Of a stretch of DNA of 64,000 bases, positions 1 to 7,460 are shown in pieces (positions within the stretch are counted from its first letter, which is position 1; every line of letters starts with the position of its first letter). Below the pieces are notes generated by a model. The model saw only the letters and a program-made list of their open reading frames with translations, ran no database searches and was not told the origin of the DNA. The position numbers were made by a program, and so were the translations under genes. Source of the DNA: Mesorhizobium sp. (lineage in GTDB: Bacteria > Pseudomonadota > Alphaproteobacteria > Rhizobiales > Rhizobiaceae); NCBI RefSeq assembly GCF_004963255.1, contig NZ_SUGA01000020.1:1-64000 (forward strand), written 5' to 3'.

Positions 1-2
1 TC

Positions 3-287
3 TATGGCTGGTTCAAGTGCAAGGTGACCGACGACGGTTCCGGCTGGCGGCTTACCAAGGTTACCGGCTCGCAGCGCACGACCGGCCGCTTCTTCGACGA
101 CAATGAGAAGCGCGCCATCTATCTCGGCTCGTTTTCGGTCAATGACGATAAGCCCAAGGTCTACGGCAGCGGCCCCGAAAGCGATCAGGTCGGCTACGCC
201 TTCCGCAACAGCGCCGGCGAATGGCGCATCGAATTCCCCGCGCCCTATTACGAATCCAAGCTCGACATCATGGAATTCAAGCGCTGA
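3..287 (+). CDS. DUF4893 domain protein, C-terminal part
   Basis: Only the last 94 residues lie in the window; the frame is open from the left edge and stops at TGA 285-287. Short blocks such as GWFKCKV, TGSQRTTGRF and AIYLGSF followed by a C-terminal EWRIEFPAPYYESKLDIMEF match my memory of DUF4893, a family of probably periplasmic alphaproteobacterial proteins of unknown function. The N-terminus, where a signal peptide would be, is outside the window, so localisation cannot be judged. The gene ends 72 bases before the formyltransferase-like gene on the same strand. Family assignment is from remembered sequence pattern only. Confidence 0.6.
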   Translation, partial: YGWFKCKVTDDGSGWRLTKVTGSQRTTGRFFDDNEKRAIYLGSFSVNDDKPKVYGSGPESDQVGYAFRNSAGEWRIEFPAPYYESKLDIMEFKR

Positions 288-359
288 GCCGGCTGAACCG
301 CCTCCGGCACACCAAGGATTAACCCGCCCCGCATAGCATGCGCCCGGTTTTCAAAGCGG

Positions 360-1151
360 GTGCTTGCCGTGGCAGCGTCGGAATCGAGTACGCGACCGAT
401 CGTGGTCGTCACCGAAGGTGGCCCGCACATCTGGGCCATCGTGAACGCGATTGCCGATCGCGTCGGCCCCGTCAGCCTAATCCTCGAGAACCCTGAATCC
501 AAAAAGCGCCTGCTCATGGGCCGCGCCCGGCGGCAGGGCTGGATCTCCGCCATCGGCCAACTCGGCACCATGGTGCTGACCAGGCTCGGCAAGCGCTTCC
601 TGGCCGGCCACGCCGAGCGGCTGATCGCCGAGGAGAAGCTCGCGACCGAGCCGAGGCAAGGCCAGGCGATCATCCATGTGCCGTCGGCCAACGGGCCGGA
701 ATGCCTGAAGGAAATCACGCGCATCAAGCCGGGTGTCGTCTTGCTCGCCGGCTGTCGGCTGCTGTCGAAGGATACACTGGCCAGGATGCCTTGCCCGGTG
801 CTCAACTATCACGCCGGCATCGCGCCAAAATATCGCGGAATGAATGGCGGCTACTGGGCGCTGGCCTCCGGCGACGCACAAAACTTCGGCACGACCGTTC
901 ACCTGGTCGATGCCGGCGTCGACACCGGCGGCGTGCTCAAGCAGGCGCGCGGCAAGCCCAGGACGGGCGACACCATCGCCAGCTACGCGCTGCGCCAGGC
1001 AGCGTTTTCGCGCGATATCTGCGTCGAGGCGGTCAGCGACGCGCTGGCCGGTAGGCTGGAAACCATCGACCCCGGACTGCCGTCCAAGCAGTGGTTTCAC
1101 CCGACGATCTGGTTCTACCTCTGGACGGGCTTGACCAAGCGCGTCTGGTAA
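360..1151 (+). CDS. formyltransferase family protein (methionyl-tRNA formyltransferase-like fold)
   Basis: A 263-residue protein with the formyl_transf_N fold: the region LNYHAGIAPKYRG (about residues 149-161) carries the Asn and His of the N-x-H catalytic pair, and VHLVDAGVDTG (about 180-190) carries the catalytic Asp. These three residues define 10-formyl-THF-dependent formyltransferases. It is shorter than Fmt (about 310 aa) and lacks an obvious tRNA-binding C-terminal domain, so the acceptor is more likely a sugar-nucleotide amine or another small amine; I cannot name it. GTG at 360 gives the full frame; a second GTG at 369 is equally possible because no strong ribosome site separates them. 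It precedes the folate/corrinoid block but is 135 bases away and need not share its transcript. Confidence 0.75.
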   Translation: MLAVAASESSTRPIVVVTEGGPHIWAIVNAIADRVGPVSLILENPESKKRLLMGRARRQGWISAIGQLGTMVLTRLGKRFLAGHAERLIAEEKLATEPRQGQAIIHVPSANGPECLKEITRIKPGVVLLAGCRLLSKDTLARMPCPVLNYHAGIAPKYRGMNGGYWALASGDAQNFGTTVHLVDAGVDTGGVLKQARGKPRTGDTIASYALRQAAFSRDICVEAVSDALAGRLETIDPGLPSKQWFHPTIWFYLWTGLTKRVW

Positions 1152-1286
1152 TCAGCCGGCGACGAATTTCAGCATTCGCTTTGCGCCATCGCCAGCGTCG
1201 CTTTTGAAGGCGCGCGCGTCGTCCCATAACAAGCGGGCCAACAGCGCATGCGGCAATGCTCCATGACATCGAGGAGTTGAGAATTC

Positions 1287-1589
1287 ATGGCCGATCTGAT
1301 CGTCGTCTATTGGCGCGACATTCCCGCCCAGGTGATCGTCAGGAAGGGCCGGCAGAACGCCAAGCGCGAACTGCCGCTGCGCTTCACTGAGGCGATCGAC
1401 ATGTGCGCCATGCGCACCGGCGCCGGCGGCACCGACGACTATCTGGCGGAATGGCGCAAGGCCGACCCTGTTCCGGTCGGCGATGACATCGAGGCCGAGG
1501 TCGAGAAGGCTTTCCAGGAACTCGATGCGAAATATGACCGCGAGCGGCTGGTCGCTCTGGTCAAGGCTGGCGGGAAAGAAAATGTCTGA
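1287..1589 (+). CDS. virulence factor family small protein (PF13769-like)
   Basis: A 100-residue soluble protein starting MADLIVVYWRDIPAQVIV, which I recognise as the family named Virulence_fact in Pfam. The name is historical; in alphaproteobacteria this gene sits beside methylenetetrahydrofolate reductase genes and its biochemical role is not established. A GAGGAG ribosome-binding sequence lies about a dozen bases before ATG 1287. The stop overlaps the next gene by 8 bases, so the two are translated together. That coupling to a MTHFR C-terminal-like protein and a MTHFR argues that it is a subunit or accessory factor of the folate/corrinoid methyl-transfer machinery rather than a virulence protein. 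Confidence 0.75.
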   Translation: MADLIVVYWRDIPAQVIVRKGRQNAKRELPLRFTEAIDMCAMRTGAGGTDDYLAEWRKADPVPVGDDIEAEVEKAFQELDAKYDRERLVALVKAGGKENV

Positions 1590-2172
1590 CAAGCAGCCCG
1601 CGGTTACCCAGGCCACTTTGGTCAAGAAGGCAGCGCCGAAATCCGACTACAAGCCTGCCGACGTATCGCCGCAGCGCCGCGTCCAGCGCACCTTCGCCGT
1701 GCGACTGTGGTCGATCAGGCATTCGCGCTTGCTCGAATGGTTCTACAGCCGGTTCGCCGATGTCTTCCTGCTCCTGCACCCTCTGTGGAAGGGTATCGGC
1801 TACAGCCGGGTCGAAGCTCCGGTGAAATTCGTCGAGAAGCGCGTCAAGGGTTTCATGTTCGACTGCCGCATGTGCGGCCAGTGCGTGCTTTCCTCCACCG
1901 GCATGTCGTGCCCGATGAACTGCCCCAAGCAGCTGCGCAACGGCCCGTGCGGCGGCGTCCGCGCCAACGGCAATTGCGAGGTCGAGCCGGACATGCCTTG
2001 CGTCTGGGTCAAGGCCTGGGAAGGCTCGCGCAATATGGTGCATGGCGACAAGATCCTGACCGTGCAGAAGCCGGTCGATCAGTCGCTGCGCGAAACCTCG
2101 GCCTGGCTGCGGGTGACCGCGCAGGCCGCAGCGGCACGCGAGACGACCCAGAACCCCGGAGCTTCGGCATGA
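1582..2172 (+). CDS. MTHFR C-terminal-like, Cys-rich protein (MetV-like)
   Basis: A 196-residue protein. The N-terminal half is basic and unremarkable; from about residue 95 it is Cys-rich (CRMCGQC, then SCPMNC, GPCGG, NGNCEVEPDMPCVW), the arrangement of the methylenetetrahydrofolate reductase C-terminal family. In acetogens the related subunit MetV partners MetF; the cysteines are thought to bind metal or an Fe-S centre. I chose ATG 1582 rather than an upstream in-frame ATG at 1483, because that would lie wholly inside the preceding gene, while 1582 gives the usual 8-base overlap. It joins the MTHFR gene by an ATGA junction (2169-2172), so a MetF-MetV type complex is likely. Direction of the reaction in the cell is not shown by the sequence. 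Confidence 0.75.
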   Translation: MSDKQPAVTQATLVKKAAPKSDYKPADVSPQRRVQRTFAVRLWSIRHSRLLEWFYSRFADVFLLLHPLWKGIGYSRVEAPVKFVEKRVKGFMFDCRMCGQCVLSSTGMSCPMNCPKQLRNGPCGGVRANGNCEVEPDMPCVWVKAWEGSRNMVHGDKILTVQKPVDQSLRETSAWLRVTAQAAAARETTQNPGASA

Positions 2173-3260
2173 ACGCCCGCCAGCGCGACGAAAACCCGGC
2201 CGGCATCCATCTGCCGCTCGATCCCCTGCCCGGCCACACGTCGCGCGGCCGGCTGGAGCGCGTGCTGCGTCGCGGCGAGTTCGCCGTGACGACCGAGCTC
2301 AACCCGCCCGACAGCGCCGATCCGGAAGACGTCTACAACCGCGCCAAGATCTTCGACGGCTGGGTCGACGCCATCAACGCGGTCGACGCCTCGGGTGCCA
2401 ACTGCCACATGTCCTCGGTCGGCATCTGCGCGCTGCTTACCCGCATGGGCTACGCGCCGATCATGCAGATCGCCTGCCGCGACAAGAACCGCATCGCCAT
2501 CCAGGGCGACGTGCTGGGCGGTGCCGCGATGGGCGTCGCCAATATGCTTTGCCTCACCGGCGACGGCGTGCAGGCCGGCGACCAGCCCGGCGCCAAGCCG
2601 GTGTTCGACCTCGATTCCATGTCGCTGCTCGAAACCATCCGCATCATGCGCGACAACGGCAAGTTCCTGTCCGGCCGCAAGCTGACGACGCCGCCGCAGG
2701 TCTTCCTCGGCTGCGCGGTCAATCCCTTCGCGCCGCCTTACGACTTCCGCCCGATCCATCTCGGTAAGAAGATCGCCGCCGGGGCGCAATTCGCGCAGAC
2801 GCAGTACTGTTTCGACGTGCCGATGTTCAAAGCCTTCATGCAGAAAGCACGCGACCTCGGCCACACCGAGAAGCTGTTCCTGCTCTGCGGCGTCGGGCCG
2901 CTGGCTTCCGCCAAGACGGCGAAGTGGATCCGCTCCAACGTGCCGGGCATTCATATCCCCGATGCCGTGATCAAGCGGCTGGAGGGCGCGCAGGATCAGA
3001 AGAAGGAAGGCAAACAGCTCTGCATCGACATCATCAACGAGGTGAAGGAAATTCCGGGCGTCGCCGGCATCCATGTGATGGCCTACCGCCAGGAGGAATA
3101 TGTCGCCGAGATCGTCGATGAATCCGGCGTGCTGAAAGGCCGCCAGCCCTGGAAGCGCGAGATCCGGCGTGACGACCAGCTGGTCGCCCAGCGGCTCGAC
3201 CACATACTGCATGACGAGGTTACCGAAACCCAGGTCGACATGGTGAAGACCGCGCATTGA
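2169..3260 (+). CDS. methylenetetrahydrofolate reductase family protein
   Basis: A 363-residue TIM-barrel flavoprotein of the MTHFR family (PF02219). Visible family blocks are FAVTTELNPPDSAD near residue 38 (substrate/FAD start of the barrel), the ANMLCLTGDG block around residue 125 and AQFAQTQYCFD around 205, matching the LTGD and QFFTQ... blocks of MetF. It is longer than E. coli MetF (about 296 aa). The enzyme interconverts 5,10-methylene-THF and 5-methyl-THF. ATG 2169 overlaps the previous stop as ATGA; the frame is open further upstream to 1707 but that stretch is inside the preceding gene and has no coding character. Partner genes suggest a two- or three-subunit enzyme with the MetV-like and virulence-factor-family proteins. 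Confidence 0.85.
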   Translation: MNARQRDENPAGIHLPLDPLPGHTSRGRLERVLRRGEFAVTTELNPPDSADPEDVYNRAKIFDGWVDAINAVDASGANCHMSSVGICALLTRMGYAPIMQIACRDKNRIAIQGDVLGGAAMGVANMLCLTGDGVQAGDQPGAKPVFDLDSMSLLETIRIMRDNGKFLSGRKLTTPPQVFLGCAVNPFAPPYDFRPIHLGKKIAAGAQFAQTQYCFDVPMFKAFMQKARDLGHTEKLFLLCGVGPLASAKTAKWIRSNVPGIHIPDAVIKRLEGAQDQKKEGKQLCIDIINEVKEIPGVAGIHVMAYRQEEYVAEIVDESGVLKGRQPWKREIRRDDQLVAQRLDHILHDEVTETQVDMVKTAH

Positions 3261-3301
3261 CGGCGTGACAGTCAGCATTCACTTGAACCAAATCAGATAA
3301 C

Positions 3302-3323
3302 GATATAAAGAACTCTTTATATC
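3302..3323. promoter_or_regulatory. 22-bp AT-rich perfect palindrome before the methyltransferase gene
   Basis: GATATAAAG, spacer AACT, CTTTATATC: a perfect 9-bp inverted repeat ending 16 bases before ATG 3340, in a region otherwise GC-rich. Position and form fit a repressor operator. From memory it resembles the AT-rich palindromes of SahR, the ArsR-family S-adenosylhomocysteine sensor that controls methionine-cycle genes in proteobacteria; I could not verify the consensus. Confidence 0.6.
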
Positions 3324-3339
3324 CCGACGGAGAGATCGC

Positions 3340-4314
3340 ATGACCCGCACCATCGTCGCCTCGGCGACCCGAGAAATCGTCATCGGCTTCGATCAGCCCT
3401 TCTGCGTGATCGGCGAACGCATCAACCCGACCGGCCGCAAGAAGCTCGCCGCCGAGATGGTGGCCGGCAATTTCGAGACCGTGATCAAGGACGCGCTGGA
3501 ACAGGCCGCCTGCGGCGCCACCATGCTCGACGTCAATGCGGGCGTCACCGCCGTCGACCCCAACGCCACCGAGCCGGCGCTGCTGGTGCAGACGCTGGAG
3601 ATCGTGCAGGGCCTGGTCGATCTGCCGCTGTCAATCGACTCCTCGGTCACCGCCGCGATCGAGGCCGCGCTGAAGGTCGCCAAGGGCCGCCCGCTGGTCA
3701 ACTCCGTCACCGGCGAGGAAGAGAAGCTCGAGGCCATCCTGCCGCTGGTCAAGAAATACAACGTCCCGGTCGTCGCCATCTCCAATGACGAGACCGGCAT
3801 CTCGATGGACCCGGATGTCCGCTTCGCCGTCGCCAAGAAGATCGTCGAGCGTTGCGCCGATTTCGGCATCCCCGCGCATGACGTCGTGGTGGACCCGCTG
3901 GTGATGCCGATCGGCGCGCTGGGCGATGCCGGACGCCAGGTGTTCGCGCTGCTGCGGCGGCTCCGCGAAGAGCTCAAGGTCAACACCACCTGCGGCCTCT
4001 CCAACATCTCCTTCGGCCTGCCGCATCGCCACGGCATCAACGCCGCCTTCATCCCGATGGTGATCGGCGCCGGCATGACCTCCGCAATCATGAATCCGGT
4101 CCGCCCGCAGGAAATGGAAGCCGTGCGCGGCGCCAATGTGCTCAACGGCACCGACGAGAACTGCACCAACTGGATCCGCACCTACAAGGACTACAAGCCG
4201 GCCGAAGGCGGGCACGCCGTTGCCGCTCCGGTCGCGGTCACCGCCCCCGGTGAAGGCGCTGCCGCCGGCGGACGTCGCCGCGGCGGCCGCGAAGCCCGCA
4301 TGGCCAGGGGATAA
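3340..4314 (+). CDS. methyltetrahydrofolate:corrinoid methyltransferase (pterin-binding family)
   Basis: A 324-residue protein with the pterin_bind TIM barrel shared by AcsE, the folate module of MetH and dihydropteroate synthase. Blocks seen: GERINPTGRKKL (about 27-38), ATMLDVNAG (about 60), LPLSIDSS (about 94) and LVNSVTGEEE (about 115), the N-T-E, D-N and S-V type residues that hold the pterin. It moves a methyl group between 5-methyl-THF and a corrinoid protein. The barrel ends near residue 290 and is followed by a Gly/Ala/Arg tail (GGRRRGGREARMARG) not needed for catalysis. A GGAGAG ribosome site precedes ATG 3340. The gene has its own putative operator at 3302-3323 and is followed by the corrinoid activator at 4726. 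No corrinoid-binding protein is present in the window. Confidence 0.85.
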   Translation: MTRTIVASATREIVIGFDQPFCVIGERINPTGRKKLAAEMVAGNFETVIKDALEQAACGATMLDVNAGVTAVDPNATEPALLVQTLEIVQGLVDLPLSIDSSVTAAIEAALKVAKGRPLVNSVTGEEEKLEAILPLVKKYNVPVVAISNDETGISMDPDVRFAVAKKIVERCADFGIPAHDVVVDPLVMPIGALGDAGRQVFALLRRLREELKVNTTCGLSNISFGLPHRHGINAAFIPMVIGAGMTSAIMNPVRPQEMEAVRGANVLNGTDENCTNWIRTYKDYKPAEGGHAVAAPVAVTAPGEGAAAGGRRRGGREARMARG

Positions 4315-4349
4315 GCGCGCAATCGTGGGCCGCACCGCAAACAATGCTG

Positions 4350-4378
4350 GTCCGATCGCATCGCGGATGCGGTCGGAC
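4350..4378. terminator. imperfect hairpin after the methyltransferase gene
   Basis: GTCCGA..GCATC, loop GCG, GATGC..TCGGAC: an 11-pair stem interrupted by one two-base mismatch, lying between the methyltransferase stop and the convergent small membrane-protein gene. No T-run follows on either strand, so it may be a processing or Rho-related structure rather than an intrinsic terminator. Confidence 0.3.
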
Positions 4379-4393
4379 AGCTCTGCTTTGCGT

Positions 4394-4636
4394 TCAGGCC
4401 ATACCCACTATGGCGTCGAACAACACCATGCCCGCCCAGGATCCGAAGATGCCCGTGACCCCGCCGACGATGAAATCTTCGTCATAGGCGGGCCAGTAGG
4501 CGTGCAGCACCAGGGTTCCGACGATCGCGCCGACAATCCCTGTGGCAAGATATTGCGGATTGCGCAGCCACGAGCCCTTGATCACGCGCACCATGGTGAA
4601 CGCGGTGAAGATGGCGGAAAGCAGCAGATCCGACAT
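4394..4636 (-). CDS. small integral membrane protein, unknown function
   Basis: About 80 residues starting MSDLLLSAIFTAF. Two or three hydrophobic segments are visible (LLLSAIFTAFTMV; YLATGIVGAIVGTLVLHAYW; FIVGGVTGIFGSWAGMVLF), separated by short polar turns; the last two are Gly-rich, as in small helix-packing membrane proteins. I do not recognise a family. The start at 4636 is chosen for the hydrophobic N-terminus and a CAGGGG sequence before it; the frame remains open to 4702. It lies convergent to the methyltransferase gene and divergent from the corrinoid activator gene at 4726, so it interrupts the one-carbon block on the opposite strand. Confidence 0.5.
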   Translation of the reverse strand: MSDLLLSAIFTAFTMVRVIKGSWLRNPQYLATGIVGAIVGTLVLHAYWPAYDEDFIVGGVTGIFGSWAGMVLFDAIVGMA

Positions 4637-4725
4637 GGTTGGCCCCTGGACCAACGGACTCTCCGCCCAATAGTAGAACGATCCGTTAAACGGCATCGGC
4701 AATTGCCATCGAGACGCGTGCCAGC

Positions 4726-6795
4726 ATGAATCCTCCCCCCAACATCACCGATCCGCTCGTCCTGTTCATGCCGTCGGGCAAGCGCGGCCGGTTCCCGGTT
4801 GGCACGCCGGTGCTCGATGCGGCACGCCAGCTCGGTGTCTATGTCGAAAGCGTGTGCGGCGGCCGCGCCACCTGCGGCCGCTGCCAGATCGAGGTGCAGG
4901 AAGGCAATTTCGCCAAGCACAAGATCATCTCGTCCAACGACCACATCTCGCCCAAGGGCGCCAAGGAAGAGCGCTACGAGCGCGTGCGCGGCCTGCCCGA
5001 GCGGCGTCGTCTTTCCTGCTCGGCGCAGATTCTCGGCGATCTGGTCATCGATGTGCCGCAGGACACGGTCATCAACGCCCAGACCATCCGCAAGGACGCC
5101 GACACCCGGGTGATCGCCCGCGATACGGCGATCCGCATGTGCTATGTCGAGATCGAAGAGCCCGACATGCACAAGCCGCTCGGCGACCTCGACCGGCTCA
5201 AGATCGCCCTGATGAAAGACTGGGGCCTCAAGAATCTCGAATTCGACTTCTATCTGCTGCCGCAGGTGCAGGCCATCCTGCGCAAGGGCAACTGGACCGC
5301 TACCGCCGCCATCCACAAGGATGCCGACAGCGACATCGCGCGCGTCATCGCGCTGTGGCCGGGCCTGAAGAACGAGGCCTACGGTCTTGCCTGCGACATC
5401 GGCTCGACCACCATTGCCATGCATCTGGTGTCGCTGCTCTCCGGTCGCGTCGCCGCATCCTCCGGCACCTCGAATCCGCAGATCCGCTTCGGCGAGGATC
5501 TTATGAGCCGCGTCTCCTATGTGATGATGAATCCGGACGGCCGCGAGGGCATGACGGTTGCCGTACGCGAGGCCATTTCCAGCCTGGTCGACAAGGTGTG
5601 CGCCGAAGGCAACGTCCAGCGCGCGGACATCCTGGATTCCGTCTTCGTCGGCAATCCGATCATGCATCATTTGTTCCTCGGCATCGATCCGACCGAGCTC
5701 GGCGGCGCGCCCTTCGCGCTCGCCGTCTCCGGCGCGGTGCGCATCAAGGCCTCCGACATCGGCCTGAAGCTCAACCAGGGCGCGCGCCTCTACATGCTGC
5801 CTTGCATCGCCGGCCATGTCGGCGCCGATGCCGCCGCCGTCACGCTGTCGGAAGGCCCGCATCGCCAAGACGAGATGATGCTGATCGTCGACGTCGGCAC
5901 CAACGCCGAGATCGTGCTCGGAAACCGGACCCGCGTCGTCGCGGCCTCCTCCCCCACCGGCCCTGCCTTCGAGGGCGCGGAAATCTCCGGCGGCCAGCGC
6001 GCCGCGCCCGGCGCCATCGAGCGCGTACGCATCGATCCCGACACGTTGGAGCCGCGCTACCGCGTCATCGGCTCGGAACTGTGGTCCGATCAGCCGGGCT
6101 TCGCCGAAAGCGTGCAGGCGACCGGCGTCACCGGCATTTGCGGCTCCGGCATCATCGAGGTGATCGCCGAGATGTATCTGTCGGGCATCATTTCGGAGGA
6201 CGGCGTTGTCGACGGATCGCTCAGCATGCGCTCGCCGCGCATCGTGGCCAACGGCCGCACCTTTTCCTATGTGCTTAAGGAAGGCGAGCCGAAGATCACC
6301 ATCACCCAGAACGACGTCCGCGCCATCCAGCTTGCCAAGGCGGCGCTCTATGCCGGCACCAAGCTGTTGATGGAAAAGCAGCACACCGACCATGTCGACC
6401 GCATCCATTTCGCCGGCGCCTTCGGCTCCTTCATCGATCCGAAATACGCCATGGTGCTCGGCCTGATCCCGGACTGCGATCTCGACAAGGTCTCGGCCGT
6501 CGGCAATGCCGCCGGCGCCGGCGCCCGCATGGCGCTCTTGAACCGTGGCTACCGCCGCGAGATCGAGGAGACCGTGAGCAGGATCGAGAAGATCGAGACG
6601 GCGCTGGAGCCCAAGTTCCAGGAGCATTTCGTCTACGCCATGGCGCTGCCGAACAAGGTCGACCCGTTCCCGAAGCTGGCTGCAGCGGTGAAGCTGCCGC
6701 CGCGCAAGGCAATGAGCGAGGATGGCGGTGTCGGGGATGCCACCCCGCGCCGGCGCTCGCGCGAAGAGCGCGCGGCACGGCGCGGCCGCGAGTAG
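4726..6795 (+). CDS. corrinoid activation protein: 2Fe-2S ferredoxin plus ASKHA domain (RACo/RamA-like)
   Basis: A 689-residue protein. The N-terminal 100 residues are a plant-type 2Fe-2S ferredoxin with cysteines C44, C50, C53 and C98. The rest is the DUF4445/ASKHA fold: GLACDIGSTTIAMHL (about residue 222) and LIVDVGTNAEIVLG (about 387) are phosphate-binding loops, and GICGSGIIEV lies near 470. This architecture belongs to RACo and related reductive activators, which use ATP and an electron donor to return inactive cob(II)alamin to cob(I)alamin on corrinoid proteins. The C-terminus is an Arg-rich tail (PRRRSREERAARRGRE). Same strand as the methyltransferase, 411 bases after it. Its presence shows that the strain runs a corrinoid methyl-transfer reaction separate from an intact self-reactivating MetH. 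Confidence 0.88.
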   Translation: MNPPPNITDPLVLFMPSGKRGRFPVGTPVLDAARQLGVYVESVCGGRATCGRCQIEVQEGNFAKHKIISSNDHISPKGAKEERYERVRGLPERRRLSCSAQILGDLVIDVPQDTVINAQTIRKDADTRVIARDTAIRMCYVEIEEPDMHKPLGDLDRLKIALMKDWGLKNLEFDFYLLPQVQAILRKGNWTATAAIHKDADSDIARVIALWPGLKNEAYGLACDIGSTTIAMHLVSLLSGRVAASSGTSNPQIRFGEDLMSRVSYVMMNPDGREGMTVAVREAISSLVDKVCAEGNVQRADILDSVFVGNPIMHHLFLGIDPTELGGAPFALAVSGAVRIKASDIGLKLNQGARLYMLPCIAGHVGADAAAVTLSEGPHRQDEMMLIVDVGTNAEIVLGNRTRVVAASSPTGPAFEGAEISGGQRAAPGAIERVRIDPDTLEPRYRVIGSELWSDQPGFAESVQATGVTGICGSGIIEVIAEMYLSGIISEDGVVDGSLSMRSPRIVANGRTFSYVLKEGEPKITITQNDVRAIQLAKAALYAGTKLLMEKQHTDHVDRIHFAGAFGSFIDPKYAMVLGLIPDCDLDKVSAVGNAAGAGARMALLNRGYRREIEETVSRIEKIETALEPKFQEHFVYAMALPNKVDPFPKLAAAVKLPPRKAMSEDGGVGDATPRRRSREERAARRGRE

Positions 6796-6821
6796 CCTCT
6801 CCCGCTCTCCATTCAATTTCG

Positions 6822-6861
6822 TTTGCATGCAAATGTTTCCGGATTCGCGCAATCCGGAAAC
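6822..6861. repeat. two adjacent palindromes after the corrinoid activator gene
   Basis: TTTGCATGCAAA at 6822-6833 is a perfect 12-bp palindrome. Immediately after it, GTTTCCGGATT (6835-6845), loop CGCGC, AATCCGGAAAC (6851-6861) form a perfect 11-bp stem. The stem could end the upstream transcript, although no T-run follows; the 12-bp palindrome recurs with one mismatch at 10089-10100 near another DUF1127 gene. Confidence 0.5.
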
Positions 6862-6970
6862 CGAAGCGCTGCGTTGGCGAAACTCATCCGATACAGGCGT
6901 GATGCATCTAGCGGACATCGAACGGCTGGCAGGGATCGTCCCGGCCGCCGCTGCTCGTAAGGGAGATGAA

Positions 6971-7153
6971 ATGATGTTCGGAAATCTCAGCCGCTTCGGT
7001 GTCACCATCCGGCAAGCTCATGCCAGGAACAAGGCTATCCGCGCGCTCAACGATCTGCCGGCGCATGTTCAGAAGGATATCGGCTGGCCGGCCTCGCCGC
7101 CAAGCGATCCGCAGGCAGCCCTGCACAAGCTGCTTTTGGGCACGCCGCGCTGA
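6971..7153 (+). CDS. DUF1127 small protein
   Basis: About 60 residues, starting MMFGNLSRFG. The signature of DUF1127 is clear: basic N-terminal helix, then ALNDLPAHVQKDIGWP (the R-x-L..L-x-D-I-G pattern). Family members are short, arginine-rich proteins abundant in alphaproteobacteria; in Agrobacterium, DUF1127 proteins have been linked to phosphate/carbon metabolism and RNA turnover. ATG 6971 (or 6974) follows GGGAGATGA, a good ribosome site; the frame is open upstream to 6722 but overlaps the activator gene there. A paralogue is at 9829. The stop TGA overlaps an ATG that opens a further 36-codon frame. Confidence 0.85.
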   Translation: MMFGNLSRFGVTIRQAHARNKAIRALNDLPAHVQKDIGWPASPPSDPQAALHKLLLGTPR

Positions 7154-7263
7154 TGACCTTCGCCGACAAATGCAAGCTGCTCGGCAAGCGCCGGGGCCGC
7201 GATGCGGTTCCGGCGACCGGGGAGAACAAACTGCGCGCCGCGCTGCTGCCGAGGCGGCGCTAA
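7153..7263 (+). CDS. possible 36-aa coupled small ORF
   Basis: ATG 7153-7155 shares one base with the DUF1127 stop (TGATG), and the frame runs 36 codons to TAA 7261-7263. The product is very basic (GKRRGRD in the middle, LLPRRR at the end) with no recognisable domain. The TGATG junction is the only argument for translation; the length is within chance expectation for GC-rich DNA. A palindromic repeat begins directly after its stop. Confidence 0.25.
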   Translation: MTFADKCKLLGKRRGRDAVPATGENKLRAALLPRRR

Positions 7264-7336
7264 GCAATTTCAGGAAAGCGCGCAGCGGTTGGGCTCGGCG
7301 ACTTCGCCATAGCCCGTCCGGAATCGCGCAAACAAG
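7264..7336. repeat. degenerate RIME-like palindromic element
   Basis: Aligns with the element at 59980-60044: shared blocks GCAATTTCAGGAAA, GCGCAGCGGTT, CCGTCCGGAAT and GCGCAAA, with about 22 extra bases inserted in the middle of this copy. The inverted-repeat ends (GCAATTT versus GAATCGC) are partly decayed. No gene is visible in it. Confidence 0.5.
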
Positions 7337-7460
7337 GATCCGACACCGCAGGATCACGCCGATGTGCCAGCGTGATTCCTTGACATTTCGAACTGACGTA
7401 CAATCTTCGCAGAGCGGGGGGAATTCTCTTAGTCGGCTCTGCCGAGATTCGTGTATCCGC

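Noticed and set aside
2079..3278. 399-codon minus-strand frame over the MTHFR gene
   Set aside because: Shadow of the MTHFR gene; no domain, no ribosome site.
4582..7008. 808-codon open frame on the minus strand across the corrinoid activator gene
   Set aside because: It is the antisense shadow of a GC-rich gene with clear ferredoxin and ASKHA motifs on the plus strand; the minus product is low-complexity and rich in Ala, Asp, His and Arg.
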